Origin: Christensenella sp. UBA3798
GTDB lineage: Bacteria > Bacillota > Clostridia > Christensenellales > CAG-1252
Reading direction: 5' to 3'
Length of the DNA: 9,566 nt
Assembly: GCA_002368735.1 (NCBI GenBank)
Contig: DFEQ01000020.1
Location: forward strand, 1 to 9,566
The notes under the pieces are model-generated. The model did not search any database, was not told the origin of the DNA, and saw only the letters and a program-made list of their open reading frames with translations. Position numbers and translations under genes: made by a program. Shown here one piece after another: positions 1 to 5,606 of the stretch (its first letter is position 1; each line of letters begins with the position of its first letter).

Positions 1-629
1 CGCGCCAGGACGCGACGGCGAATAAAAGCGACTTCAAGGCGCTCTTCAATATCGGCTACGGGCTGTATGTCGTCACGTCCAACGACGGCAAGAAGGACAA
101 CGGGCTCATCGTGAATACCGTCACGCAGGTCACGAATACCCCCAATCGTATCGCCGTCACCATCAATAAGCAAAACTATTCGCACCACGTCATCAAGCAG
201 ACGGGCAAGATGAATATCAACTGCCTGTCGGTGGACGCGCCATTCTCGGTCTTTGAGTGCTTCGGCTTCCGCAGCGGCAGGACGGTGGATAAGTTCGAAG
301 GGTGGGAAAAGTTGCGCTCGGACAACGGGCTCCTCTTCCTCCCCAAGTATATCAATAGCTTTATGTCCCTGACCATGGAGAACTACGTTGACCTCGACAC
401 GCACGGTATGTTTATCTGCTCGGTCAGCGAGGCGCGCGTGATCACCGATCTCGAGACCATGACCTATACCTATTATCAAAAGAACGTCAAGCCCAAGCCC
501 GCTACCGAGGGCAAGAAGGGCTACGTCTGCAAGGTGTGCGGCTACGTCTACGAGGGCGACACCCTGCCCGAGGACATCGTCTGCCCCCTCTGCAAGCACG
601 GCGCGGCGGACTTTGAGCCCATCAAGTAG
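1..629 (+). CDS. hrb: Flavin reductase-rubredoxin fusion (Hrb-like), 5' end outside window
   Basis: Predicted NAD(P)H-dependent flavin reductase fused to a rubredoxin, like the high molecular weight rubredoxin (Hrb) of acetogens, which passes electrons from NADH through FMN and an iron centre to flavodiiron protein FprA or similar acceptors in the cytosol. The frame is open from base 3 with no start codon before an internal GTG at 111, so the gene begins upstream. The split-barrel FMN-binding domain shows GYGLYVVTS, then NGLIVNTVTQVT and PNRIAVTINKQNYSHHVI. The C-terminal ~35 residues are a short-loop rubredoxin, CKVCGYVYEG and CPLCKHGAADFEPIK, with four iron-ligand cysteines. At least 11 residues precede the usual domain start (ALFNIGYGLY), so there may be an N-terminal extension. 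The next gene follows after 8 bases. The family call is firm; the physiological acceptor is inferred. Confidence 0.9.
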   Translation, partial: RQDATANKSDFKALFNIGYGLYVVTSNDGKKDNGLIVNTVTQVTNTPNRIAVTINKQNYSHHVIKQTGKMNINCLSVDAPFSVFECFGFRSGRTVDKFEGWEKLRSDNGLLFLPKYINSFMSLTMENYVDLDTHGMFICSVSEARVITDLETMTYTYYQKNVKPKPATEGKKGYVCKVCGYVYEGDTLPEDIVCPLCKHGAADFEPIK

Positions 630-637
630 GTGGGCGT

Positions 638-949
638 ATGAAAGCCTTGAAGGTGCGTTACGCCATCAGGCGCGATCCCACCGAGGAGGACGAGCTCGTG
701 GACGTCACGAGCGGCGGCTTCCACTTCCACTTTCGCGAGTACGTGACGGACGAGAAGGGAAGGATGGGGGTGAAGTTCCTCGCCGAGGGCTCGTCGGGAT
801 ACGACTTTCACTACGCCGACGAGGAGTTTATCCTCTTCCCCGGCGACGTCTATCAAGGCAGTTGGAGTTACGAGGAAGGTGACGGACCCAGCGATTGGGA
901 TGAGGTCTTCGTTCCCTATGCCGTTCAGCTCGTCGAAGTGGACGAATAG
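638..949 (+). CDS. Conserved-looking acidic protein of unknown function, 103 aa
   Basis: I do not recognise this protein. It starts at ATG 638, 8 bases after the stop of the Hrb-like gene, with an AGGTGG-type ribosome site about five bases upstream, so it is probably translated from the same mRNA. It is strongly acidic (many D and E), rich in aromatic residues (FHFHFREY, YDFHY, SWSYEEGD), and has no signal peptide or membrane segment, suggesting a small soluble beta-rich cytosolic protein. It has two histidine-aromatic clusters (FHFHF near residue 28, DFHYADEE near 56) that could bind metal, but this is speculation. It lies between two rubredoxin-domain genes, so a role in the same redox or stress response is a context-based guess. 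Confidence 0.75.
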   Translation: MKALKVRYAIRRDPTEEDELVDVTSGGFHFHFREYVTDEKGRMGVKFLAEGSSGYDFHYADEEFILFPGDVYQGSWSYEEGDGPSDWDEVFVPYAVQLVEVDE

Positions 950-960
950 AAAAAGAAGCA

Positions 961-975
961 TCGGCACTTTGCCGA
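961..975 (+). other. Intercistronic hairpin upstream of rubredoxin
   Basis: TCGGCA, loop CTT, TGCCGA: a perfect 6-bp stem with no T-run after it. It lies between the 103-aa gene and the rubredoxin ribosome site, where it could mark an RNA processing or stability point that lets rubredoxin be expressed at its own level. Structure seen; role inferred. Confidence 0.45.
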
Positions 976-997
976 GAATAAAAAGGAGGTAATTAGT

Positions 998-1156
998 ATG
1001 AAATATGTTTGTGACGTTTGCGGATGGGAATACGACGAGGCGATCGGCGATCCCGATAACGGCATCGCGCCCGGCACCAAGTTCGAGGATCTGCCTGAGG
1101 ATTTTACTTGCCCTATATGCGGCGTCGACAAAACCAACTTCTCTGAAGCCGAATAG
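998..1156 (+). CDS. Rubredoxin, 52 aa
   Basis: Canonical small rubredoxin, a cytosolic one-electron carrier with a single Fe(Cys)4 site. The start ATG at 998 has an excellent ribosome site, AAAGGAGGT, seven bases upstream. The protein has MKYVCDVCGWEYDEA, the typical loop GDPDNGIAPGTKFEDLP, then DFTCPICGVDKTNF, so the ligands are the two CxxC pairs at C5/C8 and C38/C41. Its length is normal for the family. Unlike the rubredoxin domain at the end of the upstream Hrb-like protein, it keeps the full loop between the two CxxC pairs. It is the last gene of the probable Hrb, unknown, rubredoxin operon and likely feeds peroxide- or oxygen-reducing enzymes (flavodiiron protein, rubrerythrin) encoded elsewhere. 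The last codons also form the 5' arm of a long inverted repeat. Confidence 0.96.
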   Translation: MKYVCDVCGWEYDEAIGDPDNGIAPGTKFEDLPEDFTCPICGVDKTNFSEAE

Positions 1157-1267
1157 CAGCGCATCTGCTTTGTTCCAACTCAAAAACCCGCAGTTACGTA
1201 CAAGAAGTACGCGCCTGCGGGTTTTTATCGTTGCGTCTCGCATCTGCACTACTCTTCGGCTTCAGAG
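1141..1267 (+). repeat. Long imperfect hairpin element, copy E1
   Basis: The 5' arm 1141-1168 pairs with 1240-1267 over 28 positions, 23 of them complementary. The outermost 13 bases, CTCTGAAGCCGAA, are the last coding bases of rubredoxin and are perfectly complementary to 1255-1267. Inside lies a second stem (1182-1193 with 1215-1226) and a conserved apex ACGTACAAGAAGTACGC. It shares its apex and architecture with elements at 1573-1693 and 6412-6596. The pairing is directly visible; a function as terminator plus structured 3' UTR is inferred. Confidence 0.75.
1182..1227 (+). terminator. Rho-independent terminator after rubredoxin
   Basis: AAAAACCCGCAG (1182-1193) is fully complementary to CTGCGGGTTTTT (1215-1226), closing a loop that contains a further CGTAC/GTACG mini-stem. 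The GC-rich stem ends in a T-run, so it should end the redox operon transcript. It is also the inner stem of hairpin element E1. Confidence 0.75.
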
Positions 1268-1408
1268 TGATCGTCGCTAACATGCCTGCGCGTTTTTTCG
1301 TCGAACCGAAGGTCCGCGTAGAGGCACCGCCTCATAGCGCGCCTTGCATCTATGCCATTCTTCTGCGGCACTATAATTTGATTCAGTACGCGCCTGCGGG
1401 TTTTTATC
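1206..1408 (+). repeat. 24-bp perfect direct repeat at 1206-1229 and 1385-1408
   Basis: The block beginning AGTACGCGCCTGCGGG and ending TTTTTATC occurs identically at 1206-1229 and 1385-1408. A decayed third copy (TACGCGCCTGCAG) lies near 1768-1780, just before the transporter stop. It is the 3' half of the inner stem of element E1, so the second site is a half-element without its matching 5' strand. Confidence 0.8.
1247..1342 (+). repeat. 96-bp direct repeat, copy A
   Basis: Matches 1463-1558 over 96 bases without gaps and with five substitutions by my reading. It begins CACTACTCTTCGGCTTC and ends TAGCGCGC. Its first 21 bases are the outer 3' arm of hairpin E1. No convincing reading frame runs through it, so a non-coding duplication is the simplest explanation. 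Confidence 0.85.
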
Positions 1409-1412
1409 CTAT

Positions 1413-1447
1413 CGGGGTCCATGAGAAATAGCATATTTCTTGGGGTG
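1413..1447 (+). repeat. GGGGTC/GGGGTG mini-hairpin module M1
   Basis: CGGGGTCC, then ATG, stem AGAAATA, loop GCA, stem TATTTCT, then TGGGGTG; CCA and TGG can pair outside the stem. Related modules with different but self-complementary stems are at 6515-6549 (plus) and 4236-4271 (minus). M1 lies inside the second half-element and is absent at the equivalent place in the first. Confidence 0.7.
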
Positions 1448-1462
1448 AATTCGTCTCGCTAA

Positions 1463-1558
1463 CACTACTCTTCGGCTTCGGAGTGATCGTCGCTAACATG
1501 CCTGCGCGATTTTTCGTCGAACCGAAGGTCCGCGTAGAGACAGCGCCTCTTAGCGCGC
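1463..1558 (+). repeat. 96-bp direct repeat, copy B
   Basis: Second copy of the block at 1247-1342, about 95% identical by eye. It includes TTCGGCTTCGGAG, a one-mismatch version of the arm that pairs with the end of the rubredoxin gene. Together with the 24-bp repeat and module M1 just upstream, it shows that the whole 3' half of element E1 plus its tail was duplicated. Confidence 0.85.
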
Positions 1559-1572
1559 ACATCTGCATCTGC

Positions 1573-1693
1573 GACAGCAAATAAGGCGGCATCTACTTTG
1601 TTTCTGACGTCGCCTTGGCGAAATCACGTACAAGGAGTACGCTCATTCGCACAAGGCTCGTCGTGCCTCGTATCTACCACCTTCTTTGCTGTC
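1573..1693 (+). repeat. Long imperfect hairpin element, copy E2
   Basis: The outer arms 1573-1596 (GACAGCAAATAAGGCGG...) and 1670-1693 are complementary at 19 of 24 positions. Inside, GACGTCGCCTTG pairs imperfectly with CAAGGCTCGTC, then GCGAAAT with ATTCGC, around the apex ACGTACAAGGAGTACGC. All pairing layers differ in sequence from E1, yet the architecture is the same. No gene is inside. Confidence 0.75.
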
Positions 1694-1710
1694 TCGATAA
1701 TAATAGGATA

Positions 1711-1739
1711 GGCGGGTGACCATTCACCCGCCTTTTTTT
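1711..1739 (+). terminator. Strong rho-independent terminator
   Basis: GGCGGGTGA, loop CCAT, TCACCCGCC, then seven T. A textbook plus-strand terminator that shields the convergent transporter gene from read-through out of the repeat-filled region. On the minus strand it lacks a downstream T-run, so it is probably not bidirectional. Confidence 0.92.
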
Positions 1740-1781
1740 GTTTGAGTATCGCAGTAGTGGTTCAATACGCGCCTGCAGCCG

Positions 1782-3083
1782 TTAAATGACGAGGCATAGC
1801 ACACCAAGCGCTGCGGCAAGCGAGGGGATGGCGACGGCGGAGCCGTACTTGATAAAGTCGAGATAGGACATTTTGACGTCCTGCTTTTTGAGTAAGCCCA
1901 TCCACATGATGCCTGCGAGGGCGCCGATGGGGGTCAGGAAGGCGCCGAGGTTGGAGCCCACGACGGTGGCGTATACGCCGCGGAGGAGCTCCCCTGCGGG
2001 GAGATAGGTGAGGATGGAGGAGAATAGGACGCTCATCGGGATATTATTGATGACGTTGGCGGAGAGGAAGGAGAGCGCGCCGTACTTCCACACCGTGTCC
2101 GTAGAGCCGAGCGCCGTGCCTATCCGCTCGGTCACGCCGTTTGCGGTGAGGGCAAGTATCATAACGAACATCGAAAGGACGAAGGGGACGAGCTGCCACG
2201 GTGCGCGGGCAAAGGTCATGCCGAGCGCGCGAGGCGCACGCCTTCTGACGGCGGAAAGGATGAAAACGGCGAGCACCAACACTCCGACGGCGATGACGGA
2301 TACCAGCCACATATCCACCCCGATATAGGGTCCCACCACGAGGGCGACGGTGGCAAGAGCGAGCACCGCGAGCCCCACGGCAAGGAGGGGCTTATCCTTG
2401 ATCACCACCTCCTCGGGCTCCGCCGTGATGGGGGCGCGAAGGGATCGGCGGAAGAGCAGCCACAGCACGCCGAAGGAGAGGAGGGCGGACGCCGCGGTCG
2501 GGAGCGCCATCACGAGGAAGTAATCGATAAAGGTGATGCCGTACGAGGTGGCGACGTAGATATTCGTCGGGTTGCCGATGATAAAGAGCATACTCATCGT
2601 ATTCGCGGCGATGAATTCCGCGACGAGGTAGGGCTTTGGGTCGATATTCGCATTCTTTGCAAAATAGCAGATGAAGGGGGTAAAGGTCAGCACCACGATG
2701 TCGTTGGAGGTGAATACCGTCAGGAGCGACACCGTCCAGTACAGGATGGCGAAAACGCGGAATTGGCTCTTGCCCGCGCGGCGGAGCGCCTTATTCGCGA
2801 GGTATTTGAAGAAGCCCACTTCGTCCAGGAAGATGGATATCAAGGTCATGGAGAGAAAGAGGAGCAGGATTTTGATGGGGTTGATGGCGGATGCGCTTGC
2901 AAAGGCGGCGCCGAGCTCGTCAAGGCTCACGAGTCCCATGGCGACCGTCACCACGGCGCCCACGAGGGCGATGAGGGGATAGGTGTCGAGGGAGATGCTT
3001 TTTATCTTTATCCGCGGGAAAACAAGAATGCCGAGGATCATCACGACACAGGTAATAGATGCGACGAGGATGGCTGCTGTCAT
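1782..3083 (-). CDS. ArsB/SLC13-type (ion transporter superfamily) permease
   Basis: 433-aa integral membrane protein of the ion transporter superfamily (ArsB, CitM and SLC13-like permeases), which move anions such as arsenite, citrate or other carboxylates across the cytoplasmic membrane. It has roughly eleven hydrophobic segments in two halves. The first half holds FTSNDIVVLTFTPF (residues 124-137) and GNPTNIYVAT (170-179); the second holds NVINNIPMSVLF and GSNLGAFLTPIGALAGIMW, the paired substrate-site motifs of the family. A loop near residues 211-231 (RRSLRAPITAEPEE) separates the halves. The start ATG at 3083 has GGAGAG about eight bases upstream and a clear promoter. There is no arsR, arsC or arsA gene nearby, so arsenite efflux is not supported by context and the substrate is open. 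Confidence 0.85.
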   Translation of the reverse strand: MTAAILVASITCVVMILGILVFPRIKIKSISLDTYPLIALVGAVVTVAMGLVSLDELGAAFASASAINPIKILLLFLSMTLISIFLDEVGFFKYLANKALRRAGKSQFRVFAILYWTVSLLTVFTSNDIVVLTFTPFICYFAKNANIDPKPYLVAEFIAANTMSMLFIIGNPTNIYVATSYGITFIDYFLVMALPTAASALLSFGVLWLLFRRSLRAPITAEPEEVVIKDKPLLAVGLAVLALATVALVVGPYIGVDMWLVSVIAVGVLVLAVFILSAVRRRAPRALGMTFARAPWQLVPFVLSMFVMILALTANGVTERIGTALGSTDTVWKYGALSFLSANVINNIPMSVLFSSILTYLPAGELLRGVYATVVGSNLGAFLTPIGALAGIMWMGLLKKQDVKMSYLDFIKYGSAVAIPSLAAALGVLCLVI

Positions 3084-3131
3084 TCTTTCTCTCCGAGGCG
3101 CGAGGGGGTGCCCTCCTCGCTTACGGATACT

Positions 3132-3160
3132 ACTCTACACGCCGCGCGCGCGTTTGTCAA
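3132..3160 (-). promoter_or_regulatory. Promoter of the permease gene
   Basis: On the minus strand TTGACA (3155-3160), a 17-base spacer that is an alternating GC-rich run, and TAGAGT (3132-3137). Consensus -35, moderate -10, leaving a leader of about 40 bases. It lies back to back with the promoter of the membrane protein on the plus strand. Confidence 0.65.
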
Positions 3161-3202
3161 TCGTAAAAGGGGGCGACCGGCACCGCGCAGGGCATATTAA
3201 GA

Positions 3203-3231
3203 TTGAAAAAGCGCTCAAAGCGTGCTATAAT
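3203..3231 (+). promoter_or_regulatory. Promoter of the 302-aa membrane protein gene
   Basis: TTGAAA (3203-3208), 17-base spacer, TATAAT (3226-3231). A near-consensus vegetative promoter giving a leader of about 40 bases before ATG 3279, with GAGGT at 3266-3270 as ribosome site. Confidence 0.75.
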
Positions 3232-3278
3232 GATATACGTTCGGGGGTCATCTCCGGGCAAAAACGAGGTAAATATCG

Positions 3279-4187
3279 ATGGACGACGATTTTTTCAATA
3301 ATTTCGAGGACGAAGGCGGCTCTCGGGAAGGGCGCCCCGCGCCTACGCAACAGGTGACGGGCGGCGCTTCCGTCGCTCCCAATAAGGCGGACTATCCCCG
3401 TTTGCCTATGTCGCGCGCGATGATAGTCACCATCGTCTGCTTGGTCATCCCCGCCGTGGTGGGAGTGGTGTGCGGCATCCTTGCCGCCGTGGCGGACTTC
3501 GAGTGGAGCGTGTGGCAATATATCCTCGGGATAGGGGGCGGCGTTTCGGCGACCCTGCTTCTCGGCACGGCGATCTATTGGCTGGACGAAAAGAATATCC
3601 TCGAATATCACTATCCCGTCGTGCTTCTCCTCATCGCGCTTTCCATCTTGAATTTCGTTCTCCGCTGCTCTTTCGGCGCGGAAGAGTATAAAATACTCTT
3701 TACCTGCCTCGGATTTATCCTCGTCGGGCTCTCCTTTTTCTTCTGCTTCCACCTGATAGACGCCTTTTGGATCGTCACGATGGCGATAGGCACCGCCTTC
3801 TCCATCGCCTTCCTCATCTCGGGGTGGATCATGCCCCCGTGGTCCACTTGGCAGTGGATCATCGGCGGGATGGCGAGCCTTCTCTTCCTCGCGCCCGTCC
3901 TCGTTCTGGAGTATAAAGGGGAGTTTATGCGCTACGTGGTGAGCCTCCTTTTGACGGCGGCGCTCCTTGCGGCTAACTTCATCCTGATGCGCACTTACGC
4001 GGACGACTACAAGACCATCTTTATCTGGCTTTCCTCGGCGGCGATCCTCGCCTCTCTCGTCTCCATCGCCATCCGTCACCAAAAAGGGGACGGCGCTTGG
4101 GGCAAAGTGTCCATCGTCCCCCTCCTCGGCGGGGTGGTGCTGCTCCTTCTCGGACTATTATTGCCCGTCGCGGGCGCTGCGGCGTAA
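3279..4187 (+). CDS. Multi-pass membrane protein of unknown function, 302 aa
   Basis: I do not recognise a family. The protein begins with about 45 hydrophilic, acidic and Pro/Gly-rich residues (MDDDFFNNFEDEGGSREG...) likely to be cytoplasmic and disordered, followed by about nine hydrophobic segments filling the rest. Segments lie at roughly 47-70, 80-102, 112-130, 138-160, 163-184, 191-211, 217-238, 246-266 and 277-299. Tryptophan-rich turns occur at PPWSTWQW (186-193). There are no transporter motifs, charged catalytic clusters or lipobox that I can see. It stands alone: its own promoter lies upstream and a hairpin array starts within a few bases of the stop codon. A membrane sensor, transporter remnant or lineage-specific envelope protein are all possible. 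Confidence 0.82.
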   Translation: MDDDFFNNFEDEGGSREGRPAPTQQVTGGASVAPNKADYPRLPMSRAMIVTIVCLVIPAVVGVVCGILAAVADFEWSVWQYILGIGGGVSATLLLGTAIYWLDEKNILEYHYPVVLLLIALSILNFVLRCSFGAEEYKILFTCLGFILVGLSFFFCFHLIDAFWIVTMAIGTAFSIAFLISGWIMPPWSTWQWIIGGMASLLFLAPVLVLEYKGEFMRYVVSLLLTAALLAANFILMRTYADDYKTIFIWLSSAAILASLVSIAIRHQKGDGAWGKVSIVPLLGGVVLLLLGLLLPVAGAAA

Positions 4188-4190
4188 GGC

Positions 4191-4335
4191 TTCGCAGTGA
4201 TATTTGCCCAAAGGGCAAGTGATATTCCGCTTTAGCACCCCAAAGAAACGACCGTTTCTTCGGAGACCCCGCCTTGCGGAGTGATATTTTCGCTGTCGCG
4301 AAAGTGATATTTCTCGCAAAGCGAGAAGATATGGT
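4191..4335. repeat. Spacer-hairpin array 1 (AGTGATATT units)
   Basis: AGTGATATT occurs exactly at 4196-4204, 4218-4226, 4280-4288 and 4303-4311, with a degenerate end near 4325-4333. Between copies lie short hairpins of unrelated sequence: TGCCC-AAA-GGGCA, TTCGC-TGTC-GCGAA, TCTCGC-AAA-GCGAGA, and a longer CCGC...GCGG that holds module M3. The spacer is constant while stems vary. It fills the gap between the convergent membrane protein and mutY genes, where no gene is seen. Confidence 0.8.
4236..4271 (-). repeat. GGGGTC/GGGGTG mini-hairpin module M3
   Basis: Read on the minus strand: CGGGGTCT, CCGAAGAAAC, loop GGTC, GTTTCTTTGG, GGTG. The stem pairs over ten bases including one G-T. Flanks match modules M1 and M2 but the stem sequence does not. 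It is inserted in spacer-hairpin array 1. Confidence 0.65.
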
Positions 4336-4341
4336 CGAATT

Positions 4342-4364
4342 AAAAACAAGGCGGCAGATGCGCC
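4342..4364 (-). terminator. Possible weak terminator of mutY, with element-like sequence
   Basis: On the minus strand, just after the mutY stop: GGCG, loop CATCTGC, CGCC, then TTGTTTTT. The stem is only 4 bp, so termination is uncertain. The 10-mer GCGCATCTGC is also in the 5' arm of element E1 (1159-1168) and AAGGCGG on the plus strand equals the terminal repeat of E2 and E3, suggesting a truncated element arm. Confidence 0.35.
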
Positions 4365-4375
4365 GTTATGCGCCG

Positions 4376-5413
4376 TCAACGTAGAGCGCTGCAATGCTTT
4401 TTATATGCCCTAAACGCCGACGGAAGCGGATACGCCTCTTTCAGTTCCTCGGGGGTGACGAAGACGAGGGTGGGGTCGTCGGGACGATGGTCGAGCGCCA
4501 CTTTGTAGCCCGTCATCTCCCATACGATATGGGTAAAGACGTGACTTGCGGCGGGGAGAGGCGTGACGGTGCCCGCATAAAGGGCGCGGACGTCCTCTCC
4601 GGAGAGGTAGCCGCCCACGTTCGGCAGTTCCCACAAACCCGCAAGGAGACCTTTGTCGCCACGCTTGCGGAGGGCGAACTTCCCTTCCCACGACAGCACG
4701 AAGACGGTGAGCTTTTCCCTGCGCTTCTCCGCCTTCGCGGTGCGGACGGGATAGTCGGTCTCGGCGCTCAAGCGGTGCGCTTCGCAGGTATCTTTCAGCG
4801 GGCAGAGGTCGCATCGGGGAAGGGCGTTCGGCAGGCACAACAGCGCGCCGAGCTCAAAGAGTGACTGCGTGAAGTCGGAGGTCTTCCCCGCGGGCATCAA
4901 GGGGCGCAGTCCGTCCGCGATCTCGCGCCTGACGTCGTCGCGGCTTTGGTCGAATGCCTCCGCCGTCAAGCGGGAATAGACGCGCAGCACGTTGCCGTCC
5001 ACCGCAGGCTCGGCGATCCCGAAAGCGATGGAGAGGATGGCGCCCACGGTATAGGCACCGATGCCGGGGAGAGTGCGAAGCGCCTCTTTATCCGCAGGGA
5101 GTTCGCCGTGAAAGCGCTCGACAACGAGTTTTGCGGCTTTATGGAGGTTGCGGGCGCGGCTGTAATATCCAAGTCCTTCCCACGCCTTCAATACTTCCTC
5201 TTCGCTTGCGCGGGCAAGGTCGAGGAGAGTCGGAAAACGCGCCATCCAGCGCGAAAAGTAATCTCGCGCGGCTTCCACGCGCGTCTGTTGCAGCATTATC
5301 TCGGATACCCACACACGATAGGGCGTGACCTCCTCGCGCCACGGAAGGGTGCGCTTATTGTCCGCATACCACCCCAGCAGCAGCGATATTTGCTTTTCCG
5401 ACAGCGTTTTCAT
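4376..5413 (-). CDS. mutY: Adenine DNA glycosylase MutY
   Basis: Base-excision repair glycosylase that removes adenine mispaired with 8-oxoguanine. The start chosen is ATG at 5413 (345 aa) because MKTLSEKQISLLLGWY aligns with the normal N terminus; a longer reading to 5560 adds 49 residues unlike MutY and overlaps the promoter. Visible parts: catalytic Glu38 in VSEIMLQQT; helix-hairpin-helix LPGIGAYTVGAIL (115-127); catalytic Asp139 in PAVDGNV; [4Fe-4S] ligands C193, C201, C204, C210 (spacing 7, 2, 5, one residue longer in the first gap than the E. coli enzyme); C-terminal 8-oxoG-recognition NUDIX-like domain from about 235, with LLAGLWELPN (257-266) and HVFTHIVWEM (291-300). All key residues are present. 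No Shine-Dalgarno precedes the start. Confidence 0.96.
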   Translation of the reverse strand: MKTLSEKQISLLLGWYADNKRTLPWREEVTPYRVWVSEIMLQQTRVEAARDYFSRWMARFPTLLDLARASEEEVLKAWEGLGYYSRARNLHKAAKLVVERFHGELPADKEALRTLPGIGAYTVGAILSIAFGIAEPAVDGNVLRVYSRLTAEAFDQSRDDVRREIADGLRPLMPAGKTSDFTQSLFELGALLCLPNALPRCDLCPLKDTCEAHRLSAETDYPVRTAKAEKRREKLTVFVLSWEGKFALRKRGDKGLLAGLWELPNVGGYLSGEDVRALYAGTVTPLPAASHVFTHIVWEMTGYKVALDHRPDDPTLVFVTPEELKEAYPLPSAFRAYKKHCSALR

Positions 5414-5419
5414 AGTATG

Positions 5420-5448
5420 ATGATACCACGAAAGGCGCTTTATATCAA
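5420..5448 (-). promoter_or_regulatory. mutY promoter implying a leaderless mRNA
   Basis: On the minus strand TTGATA (5443-5448), a 17-base spacer, and TATCAT (5420-5425), five of six matches each. The A of the mutY ATG (5413) lies seven bases after the -10 box, where transcription normally starts, and no ribosome site is visible. Confidence 0.6.
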
Positions 5449-5510
5449 TCGTTAAAGCAAAAGTCGTTCGCGCGCGCAATGCGTGTATATATTGATGGCA
5501 GGGCGCCGTT

Positions 5511-5562
5511 TTTGTACAAATTAAACGCATATCCGACAACTCTCGACAAATTTTGTACAAAA
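5511..5562. promoter_or_regulatory. Twin palindromic sites TTTGTACAAA
   Basis: TTTGTACAAA at 5511-5520 and TTTTGTACAAAA at 5551-5562 are perfect palindromes with centres 41 bases apart, close to four helical turns. They lie between divergent mutY and spo0A, upstream of the proposed spo0A promoter. The layout suits a dimeric regulator binding two sites on one face of the helix. The regulator is unknown. Confidence 0.5.
5533..5549 (-). promoter_or_regulatory. Spo0A-box-like sites upstream of spo0A
   Basis: Minus strand TTGTCGA (5543-5549) and TTGTCGG (5533-5539) resemble the known 0A box TGTCGAA and sit ten bases apart. A third TTTGTCG lies at 5640-5646. This arrangement suggests Spo0A autoregulation, but each site departs from consensus. 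Confidence 0.4.
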
Positions 5563-5577
5563 ATATCGATAAGACGG

Positions 5578-5606
5578 TTGCGCTGCGGCAAAAAGCGTGA
5601 TAAAAT
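5578..5606 (+). promoter_or_regulatory. Proposed spo0A promoter
   Basis: TTGCGC (5578-5583), 17-base spacer, TAAAAT (5601-5606). Good -10, poor -35, as expected for an activated promoter; the twin palindromes and 0A-like boxes lie just upstream. A near-palindrome (AAAAACCTCGAGATTTTT, 5620-5637) follows in the leader. Confidence 0.5.

Noticed and set aside
548..1249. 233-aa open frame on the minus strand
   Set aside because: It lies antisense to three plus-strand genes, including an unmistakable rubredoxin, has no ribosome site and shows no protein family features.
1249..1592. Small open frames in the repeat region on both strands
   Set aside because: They share sequence only because the 96-bp block is duplicated, have no ribosome sites and lie in structured repeats.
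1157..1781. Insertion sequence or transposase remnant
   Set aside because: No transposase fragment is readable in any frame; inverted repeats here are long hairpins rather than IS ends, although a non-autonomous MITE-like origin remains possible.
1782..3083. Arsenic resistance locus
   Set aside because: The permease belongs to the ArsB-like superfamily, but no arsR, arsC, arsA or acr3 neighbour is present, so the substrate is left open.
3225..4082. 285-aa open frame on the minus strand
   Set aside because: Highly charged, low-complexity antisense translation of the membrane protein gene; no start signal.
4191..4335. CRISPR array
   Set aside because: Constant units are only 9 bases, the intervening sequences are themselves palindromic, spacing is irregular, and no cas gene is present.
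5414..5560. N-terminal extension of MutY to 5560
   Set aside because: The 49 extra residues are unlike MutY and would overlap the promoter found at 5420-5448; the ATG at 5413 gives the family N terminus.
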